Below, piece after piece: positions 8,101 to 15,868 of a stretch of DNA of 30,376 nt. The translations under genes and the position numbers were made by a program. Under the pieces are notes generated by a model. It made no database searches, was not told where the DNA came from, and saw nothing but the letters and a program-made list of their open reading frames with translations. This DNA is from Candidatus Ancillula prorhinotermitis (GTDB lineage Bacteria; Actinomycetota; Actinomycetes; Actinomycetales; Bifidobacteriaceae), in the NCBI GenBank assembly GCA_031280795.1, contig JAITGF010000007.1, positions 1 through 30,376 of the forward strand, given 5' to 3'. How positions within the stretch are numbered: the stretch's first letter is position 1; each line of letters opens with the position of its first letter.

Positions 8101-8184
8101 TCCCGACAAGAGGACTTGAACCTCCACGTACATAAGTACACATGCACCTGAAGCATGCGCGTCTACCAATTCCGCCATGTCGGG
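8101..8184 (-). tRNA. tRNA-Leu(CAG)
   Basis: The acceptor arm CCCGACA pairs perfectly with TGTCGGG. The gene shows GCGGAATTGGTAGACGC in the D arm, anticodon stem CATGC/GCATG with loop TTCAGGT (anticodon CAG), a long class-II variable arm and a T arm with GGTTCAAGTCC. The discriminator is A at 8101, as leucine tRNAs require. CCA is not encoded (the next bases are CA). The 84-base length fits tRNA-Leu. Confidence 0.95.
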
Positions 8185-8194
8185 CGATAAAGCA

Positions 8195-8205
8195 ATTATA
8201 CCACA
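8195..8205 (-). promoter_or_regulatory. Extended -10 promoter of tRNA-Leu/folA
   Basis: TGTGGTATAAT (TATAAT at 8200-8195, minus) stands ten bases before the tRNA 5' end, leaving a very short 5' extension. It probably drives tRNA-Leu and folA together. Confidence 0.75.
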
Positions 8206-8225
8206 ACTTACATCAACGCGTAGTA

Positions 8226-8236
8226 TGTGCTATAAT
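8226..8236 (+). promoter_or_regulatory. Extended -10 promoter of tRNA-Pro/proC
   Basis: TGTGCTATAAT (TATAAT at 8231-8236) faces right, divergent from the tRNA-Leu promoter. The -35 is weak. A transcript would start near 8243 and carry about 150 bases of leader before tRNA-Pro. Confidence 0.6.
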
Positions 8237-8242
8237 ATGATT

Positions 8243-8395
8243 GTATGTTGCAGTTTTGTAGCACACACATATCGGGATGTAGCGCAGAGCTACAGGAAAT
8301 AAGTTTATCGCGAAGCGGTAAATCCTTATTTTATGTGGCGTTTGGTGGCGTGCGCTACCGCTAAGCTAATCCCGATATTAAAAATAATTTAATAT
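8243..8395 (+). other. Structured leader with direct and inverted copies of the tRNA-Pro 5' part
   Basis: A 19-base direct copy of the tRNA-Pro start and its upstream bases (8269-8287, identical to 8392-8410) is followed by small hairpins (GTAGC/GCTAC at 8279-8293; AAATAAG/CTTATTT around 8297-8332). An inverted partial copy then occupies about 8350-8382. Its last 14 bases (8369-8382) pair perfectly with 8388-8401, which include the first six bases of tRNA-Pro. No open frame explains this. It could be a folding switch or debris of a tRNA-gene rearrangement. Confidence 0.7.
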
Positions 8396-8469
8396 CGGGA
8401 TGTAGCGCAGCTTGGTAGCGCACCTCGTTCGGGACGAGGGGGTCGCAAGTTCAAATCTTGTCATCCCGA
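8396..8469 (+). tRNA. tRNA-Pro(CGG)
   Basis: The acceptor CGGGATG pairs with CATCCCG. The D arm is GCGC...GCGC, and the anticodon stem CCTCG/CGAGG has loop TTCGGGA (anticodon CGG). The T arm has GTTCAAATC, and the discriminator is A at 8469. CCA is not encoded. The 74-base length is normal. The proC start codon follows one base later. Confidence 0.95.
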
Positions 8470-8470
8470 C

Positions 8471-9331
8471 TTGATAAAGATTGGCATAATCGGTCTTGGC
8501 AGTATGGGCACTGCTGTACTCCAAGCAATACTTTTGTCTGCGCAAAAAGACCCCACAAGAGATTCTGCATCTACACATGTAATTGCTCACGCAAAAAGTA
8601 GTCCGATTCATGAAAGTAACATCGGCGTAAGCGTGCACTCCCCTAGAAGCCAGGCAAATGCTGACAGATTCCAAGTGAGGACCTTTGCCAGTAATATTGA
8701 ACTAGTGAAATTCTCTGACTTAGTAATCATTGCCGTCAAGCCAAAGGATATAAAATCCACACTAGCGCCACTTAAGAGCAAGCTTAAAGGCAAAGCAATT
8801 CTATCAGTAGCAGCTGGGTACGGCTATGACGATTTTGCAAATCTTCTTGACTCATCTACTAGGGTTATGGTAACATTACCAAACCTTGCCCTAAGTGTTG
8901 GGTCGGGCGTGATAGGTATCGGCGAAGAAACCACTTTCACCAAAACCGAACGCGAATTCATAGCCCAAATCTTTACATCATCAGCAGAGTTGGTGTACCT
9001 CCCTTCGAAACTGCTTGGAGCATTATCTTCACTTTCGGGGTCAGGGCCTGCTTTCTTGGCGTTAGTAGCGTCTAGCATGATCGATGCTGGAGTCAAACAG
9101 GGTATACCTCATGACACAGCTACTCGAATAGTTTCTAGCACGTTCACTGGCACAGGAATGCTTATGGAAGAAGTTTTTGCAAGCCCTGATGCTTTGAAGA
9201 TGGCTGTCTGCTCGCCTGGCGGGACGTCTATCGCCGGCATTGCAAGCCTTGAGCAAAGTGGAGTTCCAGGAGCGTTTATCAAAGCAATTGATAAAACAAC
9301 TGAACGATTTAATGAGCTAGCAAAGGGGTAG
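8471..9331 (+). CDS. proC: Pyrroline-5-carboxylate reductase
   Basis: ProC catalyses the last step of proline synthesis (NAD(P)H-dependent reduction of pyrroline-5-carboxylate). The N terminus IGIIGLGSMG is the Rossmann nucleotide-binding loop, VIIAVKP and LPNLALSVGSG follow, and SPGGTSIAGI near residue 255 is the family signature. Length is 286 residues. The start must be upstream of the Rossmann motif, and the only candidate is TTG at 8471, two bases after tRNA-Pro(CGG), with no ribosome binding site outside the tRNA. tRNA 3' processing would release an mRNA with a one-base leader. proA is convergent next door; proB is not in the window. Confidence 0.95.
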   Translation: MIKIGIIGLGSMGTAVLQAILLSAQKDPTRDSASTHVIAHAKSSPIHESNIGVSVHSPRSQANADRFQVRTFASNIELVKFSDLVIIAVKPKDIKSTLAPLKSKLKGKAILSVAAGYGYDDFANLLDSSTRVMVTLPNLALSVGSGVIGIGEETTFTKTEREFIAQIFTSSAELVYLPSKLLGALSSLSGSGPAFLALVASSMIDAGVKQGIPHDTATRIVSSTFTGTGMLMEEVFASPDALKMAVCSPGGTSIAGIASLEQSGVPGAFIKAIDKTTERFNELAKG

Positions 9332-9348
9332 TATACGACCAATCTCAC

Positions 9349-9366
9349 CTAGACAATCCTGTCTAG
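9349..9366. terminator. Hairpin between convergent proC and proA
   Basis: CTAGACA/TGTCTAG form a perfect 7-bp stem with loop ATCC, and the proA stop codon TAG lies inside one arm. There is no U tract, so it may act as a weak bidirectional terminator or 3'-end stabiliser. Confidence 0.4.
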
Positions 9367-10553
9367 ACGCGAACCTGACCATCCCCCTCAAGCAAATACT
9401 TGTAAGTCGTGAGTGCGTCAAGCCCCATCGGCCCTCGTACATGTAATTTTTGCGTAGAAATGCCCACTTCTGCACCAAACCCGAACTGGCCTCCATCGGT
9501 AAACCTAGTTGAAGCATTCACATAGACACAAGCCGCATCAATATGTAGCTGAAAATAATGAGCAGCCTTCTGGTCCTTAGTTATAATGCTTTCAGAGTGC
9601 TTAGTATTATGTGCATTTATGAATGAAACTGCTTCTTCTAGACTGCCCACGGTTTTTACCGCCACAATCGGAGCTAAAAACTCCACTCCAAAATTGACCT
9701 CCGACTCGTCAAGTAGCACTTCACATCGACCCTGAAAGCGCTCAAGTAACTTTGGTATAAACTGAGCCTTAACGCTTTCATGCACTACAATGCACTCCAA
9801 AGCATTGCAGACTGAAGGGCGCGAGAGCTTGGCATTTTCTGCTACGTCAATCGCCATTTCTAAGTCAGCTTCTTTATCGACGTAAAGATGGCAGACCCCG
9901 GCCCCAGTTTCAATCACGGGGACCTTTGCATTTAGAACCACCTTTTCGATTAACTTGCGCCCACCGCGCGGAATCACACAATCCACGAAACCTCTTGCCT
10001 GCAAAATCGCGTCCACATCACTATAGTCTTTGGCACTTGGCATAAGCTGTACACTTTCAGGCACACCATTTGGTGACGCACGAATGCCTTGCTTTATCGC
10101 TTTTAAGAATGCAGCGTTGGAGTGCTTAGCCGATTTTGAGCCACGTAGCAAAATCGCATTTGAACTCTTATACGCAAGAGCGAAAGCATCTACTGTCACA
10201 GCGGGGCGCGACTCATATATAATCGCGATAACTCCGAGCGGAAAACGTTTTTTCTGGATATTGAGACCGTTTTCAAGTGTCCACTCACTCAAAACATCCC
10301 CCACCGGGTCTTGATAGCTGGCGACCTCGTGCAACGATTCGATCTCAAAGTCAATAAGGCGATCATCAACTCGTAATCGGTCGATCATTTCAAGGCTAAA
10401 GCCAGTGATTTTAGCTGCTTCGACATCTTTAGCGTTGGCATCCATTATTGAATTACGCCGCAAGTCAAGGCTTTCTGCCACAGCTAATAATGTCTCGTTC
10501 TTATCTTCGGGACTGCACGCGAGTAAGTGATCGGCCGCTGGGCGTAAATCCAA
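9363..10553 (-). CDS. proA: Gamma-glutamyl phosphate reductase
   Basis: ProA reduces gamma-glutamyl phosphate to glutamate semialdehyde in proline synthesis. Motifs seen are FPLGVIAIIYESRPAVTVDAFALAYKSSNAILLRG, shown here in part as LGVIAIIYESRPAVTVDAFA, then VIPRGG, and RPSVCNALECIVVH with the catalytic Cys. The C terminus GLDALTTYKYLLEG is typical. The first usable conventional codon is TTG at 10553, without a ribosome binding site, which gives 396 residues and removes part of the usual first helix. The frame is open 15 codons further to ATC at 10598, which lies exactly six bases after a TATAAT, the spacing of the leaderless genes in this window. An AUC start giving 411 residues is therefore possible. 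It is convergent with proC. Confidence 0.93.
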   Translation of the reverse strand: MDLRPAADHLLACSPEDKNETLLAVAESLDLRRNSIMDANAKDVEAAKITGFSLEMIDRLRVDDRLIDFEIESLHEVASYQDPVGDVLSEWTLENGLNIQKKRFPLGVIAIIYESRPAVTVDAFALAYKSSNAILLRGSKSAKHSNAAFLKAIKQGIRASPNGVPESVQLMPSAKDYSDVDAILQARGFVDCVIPRGGRKLIEKVVLNAKVPVIETGAGVCHLYVDKEADLEMAIDVAENAKLSRPSVCNALECIVVHESVKAQFIPKLLERFQGRCEVLLDESEVNFGVEFLAPIVAVKTVGSLEEAVSFINAHNTKHSESIITKDQKAAHYFQLHIDAACVYVNASTRFTDGGQFGFGAEVGISTQKLHVRGPMGLDALTTYKYLLEGDGQVRV

Positions 10554-10604
10554 AAAAATCTGCTCAAACGAGCTCTGTGCATCACTGTCTTTGATGATAT
10601 CTTA

Positions 10605-10615
10605 ATTATAACACA
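10605..10615 (-). promoter_or_regulatory. proA extended -10 promoter
   Basis: TGTGTTATAAT on the minus strand (TATAAT at 10610-10605) fits TRTGnTATAAT. The codon ATC at 10598 starts six bases downstream. A GCGAAGTTAGAA-type motif lies in the -35 region, as it does before malY. Confidence 0.65.
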
Positions 10616-10619
10616 AAAC

Positions 10620-10878
10620 TTTTACGCGTGCGAAGTTAGAATGGGGGCATGCGGATTTTATATCCGCGTACACGCGAAGTTAGAACCCGTTTTGATAGTT
10701 TTTCAAAGAAAAACGGCAATCAAAACTAAGTGTTATGCACATGTTCTTCTGAGCGTATCGCTCGGGGAGTAACTCCCCGTACCCCACCATTTTTCAAGTC
10801 GAAAGTCACGGCAAAGCCCTGACATTTCTTTGTCGAAAAAAGCACGCTTTTATATCCGCGTACACGCGAAGTTAGAAC
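10620..10878. repeat. Structured intergenic element with 31-bp direct repeats
   Basis: This covers the 283-base gap between proA and malY. Two identical 31-base copies (10656-10686 and 10848-10878), containing CCGCGTACACGCGAAGTTAG, flank 161 bases; a partial third copy is at about 10623-10641. Between them are several hairpins: a bulged stem at 10690-10725, GAGCG/CGCTC (about 10752-10764), CGGGGAG/CTCCCCG (about 10764-10780), and GTCAcGGC/GCCcTGAC (about 10805-10823). No credible protein is encoded. The copies abut the proA and malY promoters, so they may be operators; alternatively the whole is a dispersed repeat or a small RNA gene. Confidence 0.75.
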
Positions 10879-10882
10879 ATGA

Positions 10883-10888
10883 TATAAT
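10883..10888 (+). promoter_or_regulatory. malY leaderless promoter -10
   Basis: TATAAT preceded by TGA (extended -10) and followed after six bases by the ATG. The 15 bases TATAATAATGATATG are identical to those at the ilvD start. Confidence 0.75.
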
Positions 10889-10894
10889 AATGAT

Positions 10895-12235
10895 ATGAAC
10901 CCGCTTGAGCAATACTCACTTGAGGAATTACAGCAACGCACTTCTGAGAAGTGGCGTAACTATTCTGCGGACGTTTTACCGCTTTGGGTAGCGGAAATGG
11001 ATGTACGTATGCCAGATGAATTAGTACAAGGTTTGCATGATGCTATATCAATAGGTGACGTCGGGTACCTGTCAAAAGAAGGCTTCAAGAGATATGCTAA
11101 GGCTTTTTGTGACTTCAGCAAACGCCATTGGGGATGGGAACACGACCCTAACCACATCGCTGACGTTCCCGATGTCGTCCAAGGTTGTCGCAAAGTAATC
11201 GATGCCTACCTAGAACATAACCCACAAAACTCGGTGATCGTTTCAACCCCCATCTACCCCCCATTGATAAACAGCTATGCTAAAGGCTATCGATACGTTG
11301 ATGCACCACTAGTAGGCAGTGCATATCGCCTGGACTTTGACTTACTTGAGCAAGCCTTTGCTTCTTGCACGAAAGATGGTAAGCGTGCAGCCTATGCTCT
11401 TTGCAATCCGTCAAACCCGAGCGGTACTGTGCACACGCATGAAGAGCTGACAAAACTTGCCGAGCTAAGCAGTAAATACGAAGTGTTGGTAGTTTCAGAT
11501 GAAATCCACTCCCCTTTAGTCACTGCTCGCAATTATGAGCACGATCACCACGCAGCTAATTGTTGCAACTCTCCTGAGCGTCACGGTAAACACTCTGCAT
11601 TTATCCCGTACTTAAGTATTCCCGAAGCTGACTTCGCCGTATGTGTTTGCTCTGCGTCTAAAGCGTTTTCGATACCCGGGATGAAAGCCGCTTTGGTGAT
11701 ACCTTCTAGTCACATGAGCGGTAAGGCACAAGATCTGATATGGCACTCCGGGCACTTTGGACAAGCCACCTCTGAGCACATTGGAGCACTTGCCCAAACT
11801 ATCTGCTTGGAGCAATGCGACGAATGGCTCTACCACCTCGTCCAAGGCATACGTAACAATCAGACCTATTTTGAATCATTGGCTCATAAATACTTCCCCG
11901 ACGCAAAATTTACCACACCTGAGGGTACCTATTTTGCATGGGTGGACTTTTCATCTTACGCCCGATCGGGGCGGATACCCCACAATATGACACCACAGAA
12001 ATTCTTTCTTGAACAAGCCAAAGTGGCATTAAACCCTGGTCGCACATTTGCTACCCCTCTGCAAATGGGGTGGTCTGGTCTGCCAGTTGATGATACCTCA
12101 AAGGGCGAGCCTGCAGATAGAGTCAGCACTAAGTACGACAACTTCGTGAGGATAAATCTCGCGACCAGCCAAGAAATAATCCGCCTAGCTGCTGAAAGAA
12201 TTGGGGAATCACTAGATGATACCAAATCTTTGTAG
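10895..12235 (+). CDS. MalY/PatB-type PLP-dependent cystathionine beta-lyase/aminotransferase
   Basis: This fold-type I PLP enzyme belongs to the MalY/PatB branch, whose members cleave cystathionine or act as aminotransferases. Features are LPLWVAEMDVRMP near residue 30, STPIYPPLINS, ALCNPSNPSGTVHT (PLP phosphate/substrate region), VVSDEIHSPLV with the Asp contacting PLP, and CSASKAFSIPGMKAA with the Schiff-base Lys. Length is 446 residues, longer than typical MalY (about 390), with extra loops around residues 210-235 and 395-415. The ATG is six bases after TATAAT, so the mRNA is likely leaderless. The true substrate cannot be read from sequence; cystathionine lyase is the best guess. Confidence 0.92.
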   Translation: MNPLEQYSLEELQQRTSEKWRNYSADVLPLWVAEMDVRMPDELVQGLHDAISIGDVGYLSKEGFKRYAKAFCDFSKRHWGWEHDPNHIADVPDVVQGCRKVIDAYLEHNPQNSVIVSTPIYPPLINSYAKGYRYVDAPLVGSAYRLDFDLLEQAFASCTKDGKRAAYALCNPSNPSGTVHTHEELTKLAELSSKYEVLVVSDEIHSPLVTARNYEHDHHAANCCNSPERHGKHSAFIPYLSIPEADFAVCVCSASKAFSIPGMKAALVIPSSHMSGKAQDLIWHSGHFGQATSEHIGALAQTICLEQCDEWLYHLVQGIRNNQTYFESLAHKYFPDAKFTTPEGTYFAWVDFSSYARSGRIPHNMTPQKFFLEQAKVALNPGRTFATPLQMGWSGLPVDDTSKGEPADRVSTKYDNFVRINLATSQEIIRLAAERIGESLDDTKSL

Positions 12236-12372
12236 CCGTATCTAGTCGGCACTCTTTTGACAAGTATCTAAAACTTTAAACATTACACGACGATTTTAAA
12301 AATATCACCTACTAACACTCACGAGAATGCACAATTTGAATTACCAGCGCAGGATAAAACTCAAGATTCAAG

Positions 12373-12378
12373 TATAAT
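12373..12378 (+). promoter_or_regulatory. DUF58-gene leaderless promoter -10
   Basis: TATAAT sits six bases before the ATG at 12385, with no ribosome binding site. Unlike the others there is no TGn extension. It is within the 149-base malY-DUF58 gap, which otherwise shows nothing. Confidence 0.65.
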
Positions 12379-12384
12379 CCGAAT

Positions 12385-13629
12385 ATGGAATTAGAAAAAC
12401 TATGTGAAATAACTACTGCAGGAAAAGTTACGCTCACTTGCCTGCCGATTTTCTTAATTTTAACCCTTCATTTTTATTGGTACCAGGCTTTTGTGTTTAG
12501 CTCAGTTCTTCTCATGGGGATACTGCTTTCCCTTTTTGTTTTTATGATAACGCCAGATTACAAAATTACAATACTCAATAGTCGAAAAGCAGTAATTGTC
12601 GGTGAAAATTGCGAATACGATTTCTTAGTCGAGCTGAAGCGAATGCATTTTGCATTACCGTCCAATCTAGAAATTAGTGTCTCTAAAATACACGGTGCAA
12701 AGGAGATGCTGCACGTCAGGATTCCGACGCTGTTTAGTGACTCATTCAAGCAAAATAACACTTTTATCAGGAAATTGCCACTAAAGATTCAGCATACAGT
12801 TAACATTATGCTCCCAAGTGATAGGCGAAACTATCTAGAAGTGGGGCCTCTCAAAGTTTCAAGTAGTGATTTTTTCGGACTATTCAAAGTCTCAACGGCC
12901 TTTTTGCATAAACACAACGTTTACATCTACCCTGCTCATTTTAACTTAGGTGGTAGGCGAAGTTTAAGTGTAGATGATTTCAGTGGGAGTAAAGTAGGAG
13001 GCACTTCTCAAAACTCAATGTTTATACGGAATGTGCGCGAGTTTATTCCAGGCGACCAGCCTAAATTTGTACACCAAAAAATCTCCGCAAAATACTCACA
13101 GCCATACGTTAAGCAATTCGAAAACATACAGTCTAGCCGGACGCTGATAATATTTGATAATGCGTATCAAAACTGGCAAAGCGACACCGAATTTGAAGAA
13201 GGTGTTTCAGTATTATCAAGCTTACTCCGCTTAGCTGATACCAAATTTGTCACCACGCATAAACTTTCTAGGCAAGTCCAGATTGATCGATCTATCAACA
13301 CTTTCCCTGATGGTGATACACGCAGAAATCAAGATAATATGCTTCGCTCATGCACGCATTTGGGGCGAGTGCATTTACACTCAGCATCTTTAGGTAATGC
13401 ACTTGTATTACTTAATCGTTCATCGCAATTATCTACAAATGGTATACGTCTAATCATGCTTAGTGGCTCAAAAGTGCGCGCAAATTTAAGCTCAGATAAC
13501 TTTTGCACCGCCCTCATTGAAATAGTTGAAAATGGTCAATATAAAAGAGGGGGCATCAACTCTAATGCTCACTTTATAGTGGGCGGCTTGCAAGACGTGA
13601 AGCGTTTGGCGAAAGACATTTATGCTTGA
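12385..13629 (+). CDS. DUF58 domain membrane protein
   Basis: The 414-residue protein has two N-terminal membrane helices (about 16-35 and 37-55) followed by a soluble part. The DUF58 core is at residues about 213-240 (REFIPGDQPKFVHQKISAKY), matching the family pattern RE(Y/F)xPGDxxRxIhWKxSAR except that the usual Trp is Gln. In many actinobacteria DUF58 sits between a MoxR-type AAA ATPase and a transglutaminase-like protein, and in bifidobacteria the same genes belong to a kinase-FN3-AAA-DUF58-transglutaminase cluster. Here only the latter two genes remain. Its stop overlaps the next start by eight bases. Function in envelope or complex assembly is inferred from such clusters. Confidence 0.88.
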   Translation: MELEKLCEITTAGKVTLTCLPIFLILTLHFYWYQAFVFSSVLLMGILLSLFVFMITPDYKITILNSRKAVIVGENCEYDFLVELKRMHFALPSNLEISVSKIHGAKEMLHVRIPTLFSDSFKQNNTFIRKLPLKIQHTVNIMLPSDRRNYLEVGPLKVSSSDFFGLFKVSTAFLHKHNVYIYPAHFNLGGRRSLSVDDFSGSKVGGTSQNSMFIRNVREFIPGDQPKFVHQKISAKYSQPYVKQFENIQSSRTLIIFDNAYQNWQSDTEFEEGVSVLSSLLRLADTKFVTTHKLSRQVQIDRSINTFPDGDTRRNQDNMLRSCTHLGRVHLHSASLGNALVLLNRSSQLSTNGIRLIMLSGSKVRANLSSDNFCTALIEIVENGQYKRGGINSNAHFIVGGLQDVKRLAKDIYA

Positions 13630-15838
13630 AAAAGCGCCTCTTGTGGGCGAGGTTATAAGCGTGGTGGTAATTATATTTGGTATCAGTCTGCTTTTATATT
13701 TGAAACCACGGCACCCAAGTCGACTTAATAAAGTTATTCAAAACGTGCTCTTGGTATTGACGTATTCTTGTATTCTAGCACATTTCTGGAGTCTATATCA
13801 AAGCCCACACTACATTTTCGCAGGGATTACCGTCACAACTTTAGCTTTCACTCAGAGATTCGCGTACAGATACGTCAACACGAAGCTAGAAAAACAGATT
13901 AATGATCGCCTAAACTCAATTGTGGGAATTGCTTTGCCAATTGCAACGATCTACTTGATATGTATCGTTTTGGCTCGTTATGACAATCTAAGCGAGCTGC
14001 TTTTCAAACCTGTGCAAATCATCAAATCCGCCATTACCACTAGTACACCATGGGGAGAATATGAAGACACCCTTGCATTTAGTGTAGTTTGTGTTTACGT
14101 TTTTTCGTATATAACTGCCTGCTGTATATCTTTCACTAAAACACGCACCTCAATGAAGTATCACAAATCTGTGCAGCCTCGCTTTAATGGCAAGATCATT
14201 ACCGTAGCGACTGCCTTAATTATCTTCTTCACACCGACCTTAATTGCGGACAGTGGAACATTTTATGTACCACAACTTTTTAGTCTAGATAAAATATTTA
14301 AAATTGCGCCAATCAATCTACATCATAAGGCAAACTTACAGACTGATTCAGTACAAAACCTAACCGATAACTACCGTGCATTCTTCTCAAAAGAAAAGCT
14401 GAAAAACGAGGTCTTGCACGTCGAATGTTTGAGCAGTCAATGCCACGACCTCGATTTCATAACTTTTTCCAGACTAAGCGAATATAATGGTGTACACTTT
14501 AAGTCCAAAGATGACTTTGAGCAGATTGTCAAATTTGATGGTAAAACTTCTACTAACTCACTTCGCATTAAATTAAAAGACTATCCATACACGTTTTTAC
14601 CAATGACTTACGACACCACTTCACTTAACATTACATCGCCTAATGCTAATCAGATTCATAGTGTTTACTACTCGAAGGCTCAGCACACCGTAATAGTCGA
14701 CGCCCCGATCCTAAATCATCTTGAATATGAAATAAACCAGCCAGACACAAAATCTACAAAAGCATATAGTGCAGCAGTTCAAGAATTCTCGTCTATGTTC
14801 AGTAAAGTCGTGCAGCACTCATATCTTTCCCGAGCGCACTACCTGGTGCCAAATCCCCCTTCATCTGATAGTTGGTTAGCTGAAGGCGCACAGTTTATGC
14901 CGTCTTTCAGTGGGTCTAACCGGGGGTATATCGAGGAAGACTTTCTAACTAAAGTTGATGAGATATTAGATGGAAGCCCTGACGCCCCTATTTTAGTTGG
15001 CGATGAAGAGCAGTTGAGTGCTCTAGGCTACCTTTTAGCAGAGCGGGAAGGTTTAGATGCACGTCTGGTCACTGGCGCCAAGTTGGCTGCTAACTGCATC
15101 ACAATTTCATGCATTGTGAGGGGTGAAGATATGCGCATATGGTTTGAAGTTAAAGACCCCCAAAGCGTAGGAGCTAGCACGGGTGGCATTAATTTCACAC
15201 CGGACGCGTGGTATCCAATTCATTTTGAAATACCGACTCACACCGTCTTGAGGCAGGACTTAAGCAAAGCCTTACCAGCACCTCAGCCATTGAAGATGGA
15301 ATCTACTCGACCGACTATCATCCCCAGAACGCTCTCAAATATGCAATCCACCAGCGCAGATGTGCCAAAACCTCAAAGCGATAGCACAACTACCCAATCA
15401 CACCTTCCTAAGTGGTTGGTGTATGTTTTGCTAGGTATTTTCTGGTCATGCACAATAGTTTCAAGTGTGATATACTTAAAGTATCGAGCGTATAAATGCA
15501 GGCGCCGCACTTTGGTTGCCCCCGATTTGTGGGTAGAGTTTTGTTTGCGCTTAAAACGCCATGAATTGCCGCCGGTCAGCCAGTTTCTGACAGGCACAGA
15601 ATTAGGTCAGTTCTACAAAGAGCGCCAAATGCAAGCGCTATTAGACCATGCGAGTCCAAATTATGACAAAGAGCTAAAACGCAATACGCAGATGTGTCAG
15701 CAAATGGGGCGAATCGCAGATTTTTGCAAGCAATTCGATGAGCATTGTTTTAGACCAAACGACACTATAGCAAGTAGTTTAGAAGTCGAGGGAATGTGGC
15801 AGCAACTCAACCTCATATTGCCACGATGGTTTTTGTAA
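13622..15838 (+). CDS. TgpA-like transglutaminase-fold membrane protein, catalytic residues lost
   Basis: The 738-residue protein has about six membrane helices in the first 210 residues, a large extracytoplasmic part, a helix at about 596-617 (WLVYVLLGIFWSCTIVSSVI) and a cytoplasmic tail. The transglutaminase-like core lies at about 455-530. Where active members have GxCxQ..A, this has GDEEQLSALG, so the Cys is replaced by Glu. The downstream HAWxEV motif reads MRIWFEV, so the His is replaced by Arg. The DARLVTG block that normally follows the Cys helix is intact. The fold is recognisable but hydrolase or transferase activity is unlikely. It is translationally coupled to DUF58, and no AAA ATPase accompanies it. 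A scaffolding role is inference. Confidence 0.82.
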   Translation: MLEKAPLVGEVISVVVIIFGISLLLYLKPRHPSRLNKVIQNVLLVLTYSCILAHFWSLYQSPHYIFAGITVTTLAFTQRFAYRYVNTKLEKQINDRLNSIVGIALPIATIYLICIVLARYDNLSELLFKPVQIIKSAITTSTPWGEYEDTLAFSVVCVYVFSYITACCISFTKTRTSMKYHKSVQPRFNGKIITVATALIIFFTPTLIADSGTFYVPQLFSLDKIFKIAPINLHHKANLQTDSVQNLTDNYRAFFSKEKLKNEVLHVECLSSQCHDLDFITFSRLSEYNGVHFKSKDDFEQIVKFDGKTSTNSLRIKLKDYPYTFLPMTYDTTSLNITSPNANQIHSVYYSKAQHTVIVDAPILNHLEYEINQPDTKSTKAYSAAVQEFSSMFSKVVQHSYLSRAHYLVPNPPSSDSWLAEGAQFMPSFSGSNRGYIEEDFLTKVDEILDGSPDAPILVGDEEQLSALGYLLAEREGLDARLVTGAKLAANCITISCIVRGEDMRIWFEVKDPQSVGASTGGINFTPDAWYPIHFEIPTHTVLRQDLSKALPAPQPLKMESTRPTIIPRTLSNMQSTSADVPKPQSDSTTTQSHLPKWLVYVLLGIFWSCTIVSSVIYLKYRAYKCRRRTLVAPDLWVEFCLRLKRHELPPVSQFLTGTELGQFYKERQMQALLDHASPNYDKELKRNTQMCQQMGRIADFCKQFDEHCFRPNDTIASSLEVEGMWQQLNLILPRWFL

Positions 15839-15868
15839 ATTGCAGGCCCTATACTTTATGCGCAACTA

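Noticed and set aside
8098..8178. N-terminal extension of dihydrofolate reductase
   Set aside because: The extra residues are a translation of the tRNA-Leu gene; DHFR homology starts at the ATG at 8097.
8243..8395. T-box riboswitch upstream of proC
   Set aside because: No specifier loop/antiterminator T-box sequence is recognisable, and a tRNA gene lies between it and proC.
10726..10941. 71-residue minus-strand frame over the proA-malY gap
   Set aside because: It runs through hairpins and repeats and into malY; no family is recognised and no ribosome binding site is seen.
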